The notes beneath the pieces were generated by a model. The model had not been told where the DNA came from and did not search any database. It saw only the letters and a program-made list of their open reading frames with translations. A stretch of 15,521 nucleotides of DNA, taken from assembly GCA_021811005.1 (NCBI GenBank), contig JAJZPY010000046.1:1-15521 (forward strand), in the 5' to 3' direction. Positions 6,920 to 14,641 of the stretch are shown one piece after another. Position 1 is the stretch's first letter, and the number at the start of each line of letters is the position of its first letter. The DNA is from Pseudomonadota bacterium. GTDB lineage: Bacteria; Pseudomonadota; Gammaproteobacteria; Burkholderiales; Ferrovaceae. A program made the translations under genes and the position numbers.

Positions 6920-7797
6920 GCCGCTGCGGCACCGTGGCGCTGGTGGGACGTCCCAACGTGGGAAAATCCACCCTGCTCAACCACCTGATCGGGCAGAAGC
7001 TCAGCATCACGTCACGCAAGCCCCAGACCACCCGCAACCGCATTCGCGGCATTCTCACCCGCCCCGAAACCCAATTCGTGTTCGTGGACACCCCGGGCTA
7101 CCAGACCCGCCACAAAAGCGCGCTCAATCGCGCCATGAACCGCAGCGTGCTGTCCACCCTGCAGGAAGTGGACGTGGTGCTGATGGTGAGCGAAGCGCTG
7201 CACTGGGGCGCGGAGGACCAGCGCGTGCTGGATCACATTCCGGCCGGCGTGCGCCCCCTGCTGGTGGTCAACAAGGTGGATCGCGTGAAGCCGCGCGAAC
7301 TGCTGCTGCCGTTTTTGCAGGAACGGGCGAAGGAACAGCGTTTTGACGCCATCGTGCCGGTGAGCGCGCGCCAGGACCGCGACTTTGAAGGATTGCTGCG
7401 GGAAATCGAACAGCGCCTGCCGGAAGGTCCTCCCCTGTACGAGGCCGACGACCTGACCGACAGCAACGAACGGTTCCTGGCGGCGGAATTCATCCGTGAA
7501 CAGCTGTTTCGCCTGCTGGGCGAAGAGCTGCCCTATGCCACCACCGTGCTGATCGACCAGTACCAGACGGAAGGGGCGCTGCGACGCATCCATGCCACCA
7601 TCGTGGTGGACAACGACAACCAGAAAGCGATCGTGATCGGCCGCAACGGCGAAAAGCTCAAGGCCATCGGCACGCTGGCGCGCAAAAGCATCGAAACCCT
7701 GGTGCAAGGCAAGGTTCACCTGGAACTGTGGGTCAAGGTCAAGGGCGGCTGGGCGGAAGACGAGCGCGCGCTCAAGCAGATGGGTTATGAGCTTTGA
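6916..7797 (+). CDS. era: GTPase Era
   Basis: A 293-residue ribosome-assembly GTPase that binds 16S rRNA near its 3' end. G-domain motifs are GRPNVGKS (11-18), DTPGY (58-62), NKVD (119-122) and VSAR (149-152). The C-terminal KH domain carries the GXXG loop in VIGRNGEKLK (240-249). The GTG start at 6916 overlaps the rnc stop as GTGA and is preceded by a strong SD, GGGAGG at 6904-6909. The rnc-era coupling is widely conserved, and both proteins act in 16S rRNA maturation. The 3' end overlaps recO by 11 nt. Confidence 0.97.
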   Translation: MSRCGTVALVGRPNVGKSTLLNHLIGQKLSITSRKPQTTRNRIRGILTRPETQFVFVDTPGYQTRHKSALNRAMNRSVLSTLQEVDVVLMVSEALHWGAEDQRVLDHIPAGVRPLLVVNKVDRVKPRELLLPFLQERAKEQRFDAIVPVSARQDRDFEGLLREIEQRLPEGPPLYEADDLTDSNERFLAAEFIREQLFRLLGEELPYATTVLIDQYQTEGALRRIHATIVVDNDNQKAIVIGRNGEKLKAIGTLARKSIETLVQGKVHLELWVKVKGGWAEDERALKQMGYEL

Positions 7798-8512
7798 TCC
7801 GGCGCGCGTGGCCATGGAGCCGGCTTTTGTCCTGCACAGCACGCCCTGGCGCGAAACCAGCCTGATCGTGGAATGCTTCACGCCCCATTGCGGGCGCGTG
7901 GCGCTGGTGGCCAAAGGCGTGCGCCGTCCCCGTTCCGCCCTGCGCGGCCTGATGCAGCCGTTTCAGTCGCTCTTGGTGGGCTGGTTCGGCCAGGGGGAAC
8001 TGCGCACCCTCAAAACGGCCGAGTGGCAGGGCGGGTTGCCGCAGTTGTCCGGAAAGGCCCTGTTTTGCGGGTTCTATCTCAACGAGTTGCTGATGCGCCT
8101 GCTGGGGCGGGACGATCCGCACGAAGCGCTGTTCGGCTTTTATGCCCAAACGCTGGGACGGCTGGCCGCGGCGGAGCCGCTTGAGCCGGTGCTGCGCGCC
8201 TTCGAAGTGGCGCTGCTGCAGGAACTGGGCTATGCCCCGCCGCTGGAGCGCGAAGCAGACACCGGCGCGCCCATCGATCCGGACGCGCATTACCGTTTCG
8301 AGCTGGACCGCGGCGCGCTGCGGGTCGTAGCGCCGGGGGGGAATGCAGTACAATTTCTGGGAAAAACCCTGCTCGACATGGCGCAGTCGCATTACGACGA
8401 TCCCGTGACTTTAAGCCAGAGCAAACAGCTGATGCGACTGCTGCTGGGGCATCATCTGGGCTATCAGGACCTGCACACCCGGCGCATATTTCAGGAGCTT
8501 CCCCTGCTGTGA
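7787..8512 (+). CDS. recO: DNA repair protein RecO
   Basis: A 241-residue recombination mediator of the RecF pathway, which helps load RecA onto SSB-coated DNA and anneals strands. The N-terminal OB-fold is recognisable from AFVLHSTPWRETSLIVECFT and the following GRVALVAKGVRRPRSALRG and MQPFQSLLVGW. The rest is the helical C-terminal domain; the length is normal. The ATG at 7787 overlaps the end of era by 11 nt. The in-frame ATG at 7814 (MEPAFVLHS) resembles the start of known RecO proteins just as well, and neither has a good SD, so the first nine residues are uncertain. The stop overlaps the pdxJ GTG, the same era-recO-pdxJ-acpS order seen in many gamma- and betaproteobacteria. Confidence 0.94.
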   Translation: MSFDPARVAMEPAFVLHSTPWRETSLIVECFTPHCGRVALVAKGVRRPRSALRGLMQPFQSLLVGWFGQGELRTLKTAEWQGGLPQLSGKALFCGFYLNELLMRLLGRDDPHEALFGFYAQTLGRLAAAEPLEPVLRAFEVALLQELGYAPPLEREADTGAPIDPDAHYRFELDRGALRVVAPGGNAVQFLGKTLLDMAQSHYDDPVTLSQSKQLMRLLLGHHLGYQDLHTRRIFQELPLL

Positions 8513-9240
8513 TCCAACTGGGCGTCAACATCGACCACATTGCCACGCTGCGCCAGGCGCGCGGCACCCGTTATCCCAGCCCGGTGCAGGCCGCGCTGCT
8601 GGCTGAATATGCCGGCGCCGATGCCATCACCCTGCATTTGCGGGAAGACCGCCGGCACATCCAGGACCGCGACCTGGAAATCCTGCGCGAAGTGCTGTCC
8701 ACCCGCATGAACCTCGAAATGGCCGTGACGGACGAGATGCTGGCCATTGCCCTCAGAACCCGTCCGCACGATGCCTGCCTGGTGCCGGAACGGCGCCAGG
8801 AGCTGACCACCGAAGGCGGGCTCGACGTGATTTCCCATTTCGAACGCGTGCGCGATGCCTGCCGCGTGCTGGGCGACGCGGGCATCCGGGTGTCCCTGTT
8901 CATCAACGCCGACCGCGAACAGATCGAAGCGGCCCATGCCGCCGGTGCCCCGGTGGTGGAACTGCACACCGGGCACTACGCCGAGCTGGAAACCGATGCC
9001 GAGCGGGCGCCTGAACTGGCGCGCCTGCGCGATGCCGCGGACTTCGGCGTGCAGCTGGGCCTGCGGGTCAATGCCGGGCACGGCCTCAATTACCACAACA
9101 CCCGCCCCGTGGCCGCCCTGGTCAACATCAGCGAGCTCAACATCGGGCACGCCATCGTGGCGCAGGCGTTGTTCGTGGGCTGGGAAGCGGCAGTGCGCGA
9201 AATGAAAACGCTCATCACCAACGCCGTCGCGATTTCATGA
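8509..9240 (+). CDS. pdxJ: pyridoxine 5'-phosphate synthase PdxJ
   Basis: A 243-residue TIM-barrel enzyme that condenses 3-amino-2-oxopropyl phosphate with 1-deoxyxylulose 5-phosphate to give pyridoxine 5'-phosphate, the ring-closing step of DXP-dependent vitamin B6 synthesis. The sequence is strongly conserved: GVNIDHIATLRQARGT near the start, HLREDRRHIQDRD with His43, RMNLEMAVT with Glu70, and VNAGHGLNYHN with His191. These correspond to E. coli H45, E72 and H193 at an offset of two. The start is the GTG at 8509, overlapping the recO stop as GTGA, with AGGAG at 8493-8497 about 11 nt upstream. The stop overlaps the acpS ATG. Confidence 0.97.
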   Translation: MIQLGVNIDHIATLRQARGTRYPSPVQAALLAEYAGADAITLHLREDRRHIQDRDLEILREVLSTRMNLEMAVTDEMLAIALRTRPHDACLVPERRQELTTEGGLDVISHFERVRDACRVLGDAGIRVSLFINADREQIEAAHAAGAPVVELHTGHYAELETDAERAPELARLRDAADFGVQLGLRVNAGHGLNYHNTRPVAALVNISELNIGHAIVAQALFVGWEAAVREMKTLITNAVAIS

Positions 9241-9632
9241 TCGTCGGCATCGGGGTGGACAGCGTGCTGGTGCGGCGCATTCGCGATGCCCTGACGCGCC
9301 ATGGGCGGCGTTTTGCCGAAAAACTGCTCACTGCGGGCGAGCTGGAACGTTTTGACGCGCATGCGCAGCCCGCCCGCTACCTGGCCAAGCGTTTCGCGGT
9401 GAAGGAAGCGTTCTCCAAGGCGCTTGGCACCGGCATGCGCCACCCCGTGACCTGGCGCCACATCGGCACGAGCCATGACGACCACGGGGCGCCCACTCTC
9501 GACCTGGCGCCCGAATTGGAGGCCTTGGTGCGCAGCCGGGGCATTACCCGCACCCACGTGTCGGTCACGGACGAGGAACAGCAGGCGGTGGCGTTCGTGA
9601 TCCTGGAGCAGGCATGCGCGGACCGGTCATGA
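9237..9632 (+). CDS. acpS: holo-[acyl-carrier-protein] synthase AcpS
   Basis: A 131-residue 4'-phosphopantetheinyl transferase that converts apo-ACP to holo-ACP for fatty-acid synthesis. Metal ligands are Asp8 in the N-terminal motif and Glu57 in YLAKRFAVKEAFSKALGTGM, which is the family signature. The first motif reads GVDSVLVRRI where GTDIVEIARI is usual, so Asp8 is kept but its neighbours differ. The ATG at 9237 overlaps the pdxJ stop (ATGA), and no SD is visible. The 3' end overlaps nagZ by 19 nt. The pdxJ-acpS pair is conserved in many proteobacteria. Confidence 0.94.
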   Translation: MIVGIGVDSVLVRRIRDALTRHGRRFAEKLLTAGELERFDAHAQPARYLAKRFAVKEAFSKALGTGMRHPVTWRHIGTSHDDHGAPTLDLAPELEALVRSRGITRTHVSVTDEEQQAVAFVILEQACADRS

Positions 9633-10624
9633 TCGACATCGTGGGGCTCCTGCCCACGGCAGCGGAAGCGGACATGATGCGCGACCCCCTGGTGGGCGGC
9701 GTGATCCTGTTCACGCGCAATTACGAGTCGCCGGCCCAGTTGCGTTCGCTCACGGCCGCGTTGCATGCGCTCAAGCCCGGACTGCTGATTGCCGTGGACC
9801 ATGAAGGCGGGCGGGTGCAGCGCTTTCGCAGCGGCTTCACCGAGTTGCCGTCCATGGGCAGCCTGGGCGAGCGCTACGGACAGGATCCGGCGTTGGCCCT
9901 GCGCCAGGCGGAAGCGGCCGGTTTCGTGCTGGCATGGGAGCTGCGCGCGCTGGGCGTGGATTTGTCTTTTGCTCCCGTGCTGGACCTCGCCTATGGGCGC
10001 AGTGCCGTGATCGGCAACCGCGCGTTTCATCGCGATCCGGAAATCGTTGCGCGCCTGGCCGGGGCACTGCGTCGCGGCCTGCATGCCGCCGGATTTGCCG
10101 CGGTGGGCAAGCACTTTCCCGGGCACGGCTTCGTGGAAGCCGATTCCCACCACGACCTGCCGGTGGATTCCCGTCCGTACGCCGCGATCGAGGCGGACGA
10201 CCTGAAACCGTTCCAGGTGCTCATCCGGGAGGGGCTGGAAGGCATCATGCCGGCCCATATCCTGTACGACGCCGTGGACAGCCGGCCTGCCGGCTTTTCC
10301 TCCTTCTGGCTGCAGGAGGTGCTGCGCGGCCGGCTGGGCTTTGACGGCGTGATTTTCAGCGACGACCTGTCCATGAAAGGCGCCGTGGGGGCGGGCACGC
10401 CGGCCGAGCGGGCACGCGCCGCGCTCGGCGCCGGATGCGACATGGTCCTGCTGTGCAACGATCCGGAGGCCGCGCGCGAACTGCTGGACGGTCTTGCCGG
10501 CTGCCACTGGCCGGCCGAAAGCGCACGCCGCCTGGCGCGGCTGGCCCCGGCCTCGCGCCTGACCCCGGCCGAAGGCGAGGCGCGTTGCCAGGCGGCGCTG
10601 GCGTTGCTGGAGGAACGGGCATGA
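9614..10624 (+). CDS. nagZ: beta-N-acetylhexosaminidase NagZ
   Basis: A 336-residue cytoplasmic glycoside hydrolase family 3 enzyme that removes N-acetylglucosamine from anhydro-muropeptides during peptidoglycan recycling. Characteristic segments are GPVMIDIVG at the start, LVGGVILFTRNY, VDHEGGRVQRF, KHFPGHG (166-172), the ADSH motif with the catalytic Asp177/His179 dyad, and VIFSDDLSMKGA with the nucleophile Asp250. The ATG at 9614 overlaps acpS by 19 nt; GGAG at 9605-9608 is 5 nt upstream, and the conserved GPVM follows at once, so the start is well supported. In many bacteria NagZ products influence AmpC beta-lactamase induction, but no ampR/ampC is in the window. The stop overlaps the next gene's ATG. 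Confidence 0.96.
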   Translation: MRGPVMIDIVGLLPTAAEADMMRDPLVGGVILFTRNYESPAQLRSLTAALHALKPGLLIAVDHEGGRVQRFRSGFTELPSMGSLGERYGQDPALALRQAEAAGFVLAWELRALGVDLSFAPVLDLAYGRSAVIGNRAFHRDPEIVARLAGALRRGLHAAGFAAVGKHFPGHGFVEADSHHDLPVDSRPYAAIEADDLKPFQVLIREGLEGIMPAHILYDAVDSRPAGFSSFWLQEVLRGRLGFDGVIFSDDLSMKGAVGAGTPAERARAALGAGCDMVLLCNDPEAARELLDGLAGCHWPAESARRLARLAPASRLTPAEGEARCQAALALLEERA

Positions 10625-11580
10625 GCCTGGTTCACCACCATTCCCACCACCATCACAAGCCGGCAGCCCGCCACCGCGCGCCCGGCCACGAGTCCCACAA
10701 CCATCACGATCCGGCGGGCCATTTCCACCATGGCGATCGCCCCAGGTCGAGCCGCGCCATGATGTGGGCGCTCGTCCTGACCGCCGCTTTCGCGGTGGTG
10801 GAAGCGCTCACGGGCTGGTGGTCGGGCTCGCTCGCCCTCATTTCCGATGCGGGCCACATGGTGTCCGATGCCCTGTCCCTGGGGCTGGGCACGTTCGCGA
10901 TCTGGGTGGGAAAGCGCCCCCCCACCCAGCGCCACAGCTATGGACTGCAGCGGGCTGAAGTGATTGCGGCCTTGCTCAATGGCCTGCTGCTGCTGGCAGT
11001 CATTTCGGCCATCGTCATCGAAGCGCTGCTGCGCATACACGAGCCCACGGCCGTGAGCGGCGTGCCGGTGATCGTGGTGGCTTTCCTGGGCATGCTGCTC
11101 AATGCCATCAATGGCTGGATGCTCTCGCGCATGGAGCAGGGGCTCAATACCCGGGCCGCCATGATTCACGTGATGGGCGATTTCCTGGGTTCGGTGGCGG
11201 CGTTGCTCGCCGGCATCATCGTGTGGTGGACGGGCTGGATGCCGATCGACCCGATCCTGTCGCTGGTGGTGGCGGCCCTCATGCTGTATTCCACCGTGCG
11301 CATCCTGACCGAATCCATCCACGTGCTGATGGAAGGCGTGCCCGACACGGTTTCCCTGCACGAAGTGGGCGAAAAACTGGCCGCCGTGGAAGGCGTGCAT
11401 TCAGTGCACGACCTGCACATCTGGACACTCACGTCGGGCTTGCTGGCCCTTTCGGCCCACCTGGAACTCGACAGCCTGGAATGCTGGCCGCGCGTGCTGC
11501 AATCCATCCAGTACATGCTGAGCGAAGAGCACGGCATCGAGCACGTGACGCTGCAGCCCGAAGTGCGGCCTGCGGCCTGA
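10621..11580 (+). CDS. cation diffusion facilitator metal exporter (CzcD/ZitB/DmeF-like)
   Basis: A 319-residue inner-membrane divalent-metal/proton antiporter of the CDF family, probably exporting Zn2+ and perhaps Co2+ or Cd2+. The first 37 residues hold 15 histidines (beginning VHHHSHHHHK), a presumed cytoplasmic metal-binding tail. Six membrane segments follow. TM2 carries His79 and Asp83 in DAGHMVSDA and TM5 carries His183 and Asp187 in HVMGDFLGS, the HXXXD pair usual for Zn-type CDFs. The C-terminal cytoplasmic domain shows VHDLHIW (262-268). The start at 10621 overlaps the nagZ stop, with GGAGGA at 10609-10614 6 nt upstream. Metal specificity cannot be fixed from sequence alone, so I give no symbol. 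No metal-responsive regulator is adjacent. Confidence 0.93.
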   Translation: MSLVHHHSHHHHKPAARHRAPGHESHNHHDPAGHFHHGDRPRSSRAMMWALVLTAAFAVVEALTGWWSGSLALISDAGHMVSDALSLGLGTFAIWVGKRPPTQRHSYGLQRAEVIAALLNGLLLLAVISAIVIEALLRIHEPTAVSGVPVIVVAFLGMLLNAINGWMLSRMEQGLNTRAAMIHVMGDFLGSVAALLAGIIVWWTGWMPIDPILSLVVAALMLYSTVRILTESIHVLMEGVPDTVSLHEVGEKLAAVEGVHSVHDLHIWTLTSGLLALSAHLELDSLECWPRVLQSIQYMLSEEHGIEHVTLQPEVRPAA

Positions 11581-11598
11581 GCCGGAACCGGAACCGCC

Positions 11599-12252
11599 AT
11601 GCCCGACACGCTTCCCTTCAATCCCCGCTGCCGGCGCTGCAGCCGGCTTTCCGCCTTTCTCGATCACGTGCGGCTGGCCCAGCCGCGCTATTTCGCGGCC
11701 CCCGTCCCGTCCTTCGGCGACCCCGCCGCGCGCCTGCTGGTGGTGGGCCTCGCGCCCGGCATGCACGGCGCCAATCGCACCGGAAGACCTTTCACCGGCG
11801 ACCACGCAGGCATCCTGCTGTACGCCACGCTGCATGAAACAGGCTTCAGCAACCAGCCCGAAGGGGCGGACCCGGCTGACGGGCTGCAGCTGCTCGACTG
11901 CCGCATCACCAATGCGGTGCGCTGCCTGCCGCCGGCCAACAAGCCCATGCCGGAAGAGGTCCGTGCCTGCAATGATTTCCTGGCGCACGAGCTGGCAGGA
12001 AACCTCGCGCCGCAAGTGATCCTCGCCCTGGGACAGATCGCTCACCAGGCGGTGCTGATGGCGGCGGGCCTGCGCCAGCGCGAGTATCCTTTCAGCCATG
12101 GCGCGATGCACAGGCTGCCCAGCGGGCAGTTCCTGCTGTCGAGCTACCATTGCAGCCGCTACAACACCCAGACGCGGCGCCTGACGCCCGAAATGTTCAC
12201 GGCCGTTTTCCGCAAGGCGCGCCAGTTGCTGGACCACGGTCCGCCGTCGTGA
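11599..12252 (+). CDS. Fe-S uracil-DNA glycosylase, family 5 type (UdgB-like)
   Basis: A 217-residue base-excision enzyme predicted to remove uracil, and perhaps other deaminated bases, from DNA. Four cysteines, Cys11, Cys14, Cys109 and Cys124, are placed as the 4Fe-4S ligands of family 4/5 UDGs. Motif A reads GLAPGMHGANRTGRPFTGD (50-68), which has the ANRTGRPFTGD form of family 5 rather than the GEAPGXXED form of family 4. Motif B reads SSYHCSRYNTQT (181-192) with His184; Pro normally follows this His (HPS) but Cys is present here. The start is 18 nt after the CDF stop, behind a poor SD in CCGGAACCGGAACC. The stop overlaps the uvrC GTG, so two repair enzymes are translationally coupled. Family assignment is from remembered motifs. 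Confidence 0.88.
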   Translation: MPDTLPFNPRCRRCSRLSAFLDHVRLAQPRYFAAPVPSFGDPAARLLVVGLAPGMHGANRTGRPFTGDHAGILLYATLHETGFSNQPEGADPADGLQLLDCRITNAVRCLPPANKPMPEEVRACNDFLAHELAGNLAPQVILALGQIAHQAVLMAAGLRQREYPFSHGAMHRLPSGQFLLSSYHCSRYNTQTRRLTPEMFTAVFRKARQLLDHGPPS

Positions 12253-14054
12253 GCGCCTTCGATCTTGCGGTATTCCTGAAAACACTGCCCAACCAGCCCG
12301 GGGTGTACCGCATGCAGAATGCGACGGGTGAAGTGATCTACGTGGGCAAGGCGCGCGATCTCAAGCGGCGCGTGTCGTCCTACTTCCAGAAAACCCACGA
12401 CAATCCGCGCACGCGGCTCATGGTGTCGCAGATCGCTTCCGTGGAAGTGACGCTCACGGGGTCGGAAGCGGAAGCGCTGCTGCTGGAAGGCAACCTCATC
12501 AAAAGCCTTTATCCGCGCTTCAACGTGCTGTTCAAGGACGACAAAAGCTACCCCTACATCCAGTTTTCCGGACACGAGTTTCCCCAGATCCGCCTGTATC
12601 GCGGCGCACTGGATCCGCGCCACGAATATTTCGGGCCCTATCCCAACGCCTGGGCCGCGCGTGAAGTCATCGGCCACCTGCAGCGGCTGTTCCGCCTGCG
12701 CACCTGCGAAGATGCGGTGTTCCGCAACCGCTCCCGGCCCTGTCTGCTCCATCAGATCCATCGCTGCTCCGGTCCCTGCGTGGGCGCCATTTCGCAGGCG
12801 GCCTACCGGCGCGACATCGACAATGCCCGCAGCTTTCTGGGCGGCCATGAAAGCGAAGTGCTGGACGAGCTGCGCCAGTCCATGAGCGAAGCGTCGGATG
12901 CGCTCGATTTTGAAAGCGCCGCCTACTATCGCGACCGCATTGCCCTCATGCAGCAAGTGCTGTCGCGCCAGGCCGTTTCTTCCGTGCAGGAACGCGACGT
13001 GGATGTGGTGGCGGTGCTGGCGGAAGAGGGCGAAGTGGCACTCAACCTGGTCATGATCCGCGGCGGCCGGCATTTGGGCGACAAGACTTTCTTTCCGCAA
13101 AATGCCGAAGGGGCCGACGCGGAAACCGTGGCGGAAGCCTTCCTGTCCCAGCATTACGCCCTGCAGTCGGCCCCTTCCAAAATCATCACCAATGCGCCGG
13201 TGGACGGTCCTTCGCTGTCCCAGGCGCTGGGCGCCCGCGCCGGGCGCACGGTGCAGGTGGTGACGCGGCCGCAGGGAGAGGGGCGGGCCTGGCTGCAGGG
13301 GGCCGAGCAGAATGCCCGCTTCGCCCTGGAACAGCGGCGTGCGCAGCAGACAGCCCAGGGTGCGCGGGTGGCGGCCTTGCAGGAAGCCCTGGGACTGGCC
13401 CAGGCCCCCCAGCGCATGGAATGTTTCGACATCAGCCACACCCAGGGCGAAGCCACCGTGGGTTCCTGCGTGGTGTTTGAAGGGGGCGAACCGTTCAAGG
13501 CGGACTATCGCCGCTACAATATTGCCGACATCACCCCGGGCGACGATTACGCGGCCCTGCGCTCCGTGCTCGAACGGCGCTACCGCAAGCTCATGGCGGG
13601 CGAAGGCAAGCTGCCCGACCTCATCCTCATCGACGGCGGTCGCGGGCAACTCAACTCGGCGCTTGCCATCCTGGGCGACCTGGGGGTGCGCGACATCCCC
13701 ATCCTGGGCATCGCCAAGGGAGAAGGGCGCAAGCCCGGCCTGGAAGTGCTGATCTATCCGCAAGCGGGAAAAACCCTGAAACTGCCGCCCGACCACCCCG
13801 GCTTTCATCTGCTGCAAGCCATTCGCGACGAGGCGCACCGTTTTGCCATCACCGGTCACCGCAACCGGCGTGCCCGCGCCCGCACGCGCTCGAGCCTGGA
13901 AGACGTGAGCGGCATCGGCGCCAAGCGACGCCAGAAATTGCTGGCGCAGTTCGGGGGGTTGCGCGGCGTGGAAAACGCCAGTGTGGAAGACATTGCGGCC
14001 GTGCCGGGGATTGGACTCACGCTCGCCCGTAAAATTTATCAGCAGCTCCACTAA
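12249..14054 (+). CDS. uvrC: UvrABC system endonuclease subunit UvrC
   Basis: A 601-residue subunit (E. coli UvrC is about 610) that makes both incisions in nucleotide excision repair. The N-terminal GIY-YIG nuclease (about 14-92) shows GVYRMQNATGEVIYVGKARD and catalytic-type Glu80 in LLEGNLIKSLYPRFN. A UVR motif for UvrB contact lies at about 200-237. The C-terminal RNase H-like nuclease has Asp394 in ECFDISHTQGE, Asp462 in LILIDGGRGQL and His530 in RDEAHRFAITGHR. A tandem helix-hairpin-helix follows at about 550-600 (VSGIGAKRRQKLL and AVPGIGLTLARKI). The start is GTG 12249, overlapping the UDG stop as GTGA, which gives the conserved beginning SAFDLAVFLKTLPNQPGVY. An upstream in-frame ATG at 12150 would overlap the UDG gene by 100 nt and is not credible. 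pgsA follows after 8 nt. Confidence 0.97.
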   Translation: MSAFDLAVFLKTLPNQPGVYRMQNATGEVIYVGKARDLKRRVSSYFQKTHDNPRTRLMVSQIASVEVTLTGSEAEALLLEGNLIKSLYPRFNVLFKDDKSYPYIQFSGHEFPQIRLYRGALDPRHEYFGPYPNAWAAREVIGHLQRLFRLRTCEDAVFRNRSRPCLLHQIHRCSGPCVGAISQAAYRRDIDNARSFLGGHESEVLDELRQSMSEASDALDFESAAYYRDRIALMQQVLSRQAVSSVQERDVDVVAVLAEEGEVALNLVMIRGGRHLGDKTFFPQNAEGADAETVAEAFLSQHYALQSAPSKIITNAPVDGPSLSQALGARAGRTVQVVTRPQGEGRAWLQGAEQNARFALEQRRAQQTAQGARVAALQEALGLAQAPQRMECFDISHTQGEATVGSCVVFEGGEPFKADYRRYNIADITPGDDYAALRSVLERRYRKLMAGEGKLPDLILIDGGRGQLNSALAILGDLGVRDIPILGIAKGEGRKPGLEVLIYPQAGKTLKLPPDHPGFHLLQAIRDEAHRFAITGHRNRRARARTRSSLEDVSGIGAKRRQKLLAQFGGLRGVENASVEDIAAVPGIGLTLARKIYQQLH

Positions 14055-14064
14055 CGGGTAAAAT
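14036..14064 (+). promoter_or_regulatory. candidate sigma-70 promoter at the uvrC-pgsA junction
   Basis: TTATCA (14036-14041, 4 of 6 to consensus) and TAAAAT (14059-14064, 5 of 6) are separated by an ideal 17 bp. The predicted start point, about 14071, falls almost exactly on the second possible pgsA ATG at 14072. If real, the promoter would yield a leaderless pgsA mRNA. The match may be chance, since the region also codes for the end of uvrC. Confidence 0.3.
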
Positions 14065-14641
14065 GTCCGTCATGGAATTGAATATCCCCAACATCCTGAC
14101 CCTGATTCGCCTGGGCCTGATCCCGCTGTTCGTGGGCGTGATGTATTTTCCCGACCACTGGCTGCCCGTTCCCAATGCAGGGCTCACGGCGGCAGGCATT
14201 TTCGTGGGGGCGGCCATCACCGATGCCTTCGACGGCTACCTGGCGCGCAAGTGGAACCAGACCACGGCCTTCGGCGCGTTTCTCGACCCCGTGGTGGACA
14301 AGCTCATGGTGATGGCAGCGCTCATCGTGCTGGTGGACCTGCAGCGCGTGCCATCCGCCATCGCGCTCGTGATCATCGGCCGCGAAATCGCCATTTCCGC
14401 GTTGCGCGAATGGATGGCCAAGCTGGGAAAAAGCGCCAACGTGGCGGTGTCCACGCTGGGGAAAATCAAGACCATCGCGCAAATGATCGCGATTCCTTTC
14501 CTGCTCTACGACAAATGGCTGTTCGGCGTCATCCCCTGCCACTGGATCGGCACCGTTGCACTGTGGATCGCCGCCTTGCTCACGCTGGTGTCGATGGTTT
14601 ATTACCTGCAAGTTGCCGTAAAAGCGGGTGCAGTCAGTTGA
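14063..14641 (+). CDS. pgsA: CDP-diacylglycerol-glycerol-3-phosphate 3-phosphatidyltransferase PgsA
   Basis: A 192-residue (or 189-residue) inner-membrane enzyme that makes phosphatidylglycerol phosphate from CDP-diacylglycerol and glycerol 3-phosphate, the committed step to phosphatidylglycerol and cardiolipin. The CDP-alcohol phosphotransferase signature is complete: Asp57-Gly58, Ala61-Arg62, Gly71, Asp75 and Asp79, with Asp54 just before it (DAFDGYLARKW...GAFLDPVVDK). Several hydrophobic membrane segments are visible (about 13-29, 40-53, 80-92 and the C-terminus). The ATG at 14063 follows the uvrC stop by 8 nt with a weak CGGG. The ATG at 14072 gives MELNIPNILTLIR, which matches the E. coli start (MQFNIPTLLTL) better, so the first three residues are doubtful. 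The uvrC-pgsA-tRNA-Gly-tRNA-Cys order is also that of E. coli (glyW-cysT). Confidence 0.95.
   Translation: MSVMELNIPNILTLIRLGLIPLFVGVMYFPDHWLPVPNAGLTAAGIFVGAAITDAFDGYLARKWNQTTAFGAFLDPVVDKLMVMAALIVLVDLQRVPSAIALVIIGREIAISALREWMAKLGKSANVAVSTLGKIKTIAQMIAIPFLLYDKWLFGVIPCHWIGTVALWIAALLTLVSMVYYLQVAVKAGAVS

Noticed and set aside
10435..10620. Upstream extension of the CDF exporter into nagZ
   Set aside because: The added 62 residues overlap nagZ and are Arg/Gly/Ala-rich shadow sequence; ATG 10621 has GGAGGA upstream and an ATGA overlap.
10027..11400. A 457-codon minus-strand frame opposite nagZ and the CDF gene, rich in histidine
   Set aside because: It overlaps two convincing + strand genes and has no recognisable domain; its His content arises from antisense reading of GTG and ATG codons.
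11581..11598. Short direct repeat CCGGAA-CCGGAA before the UDG gene
   Set aside because: Two copies of a six-base unit are too few to be meaningful; it probably only supplies a weak GGAA ribosome site.
12150..12248. Upstream extension of uvrC to ATG 12150
   Set aside because: It would overlap the UDG gene by about 100 nt, and the conserved UvrC N-terminus begins just after GTG 12249.
12159..14051. A 630-codon open frame on the minus strand covering all of uvrC
   Set aside because: It mirrors uvrC almost exactly. Strong G/C third-position bias removes stop codons on the opposite strand, and its composition (rich in His, Gly, Arg) has no recognisable domain.
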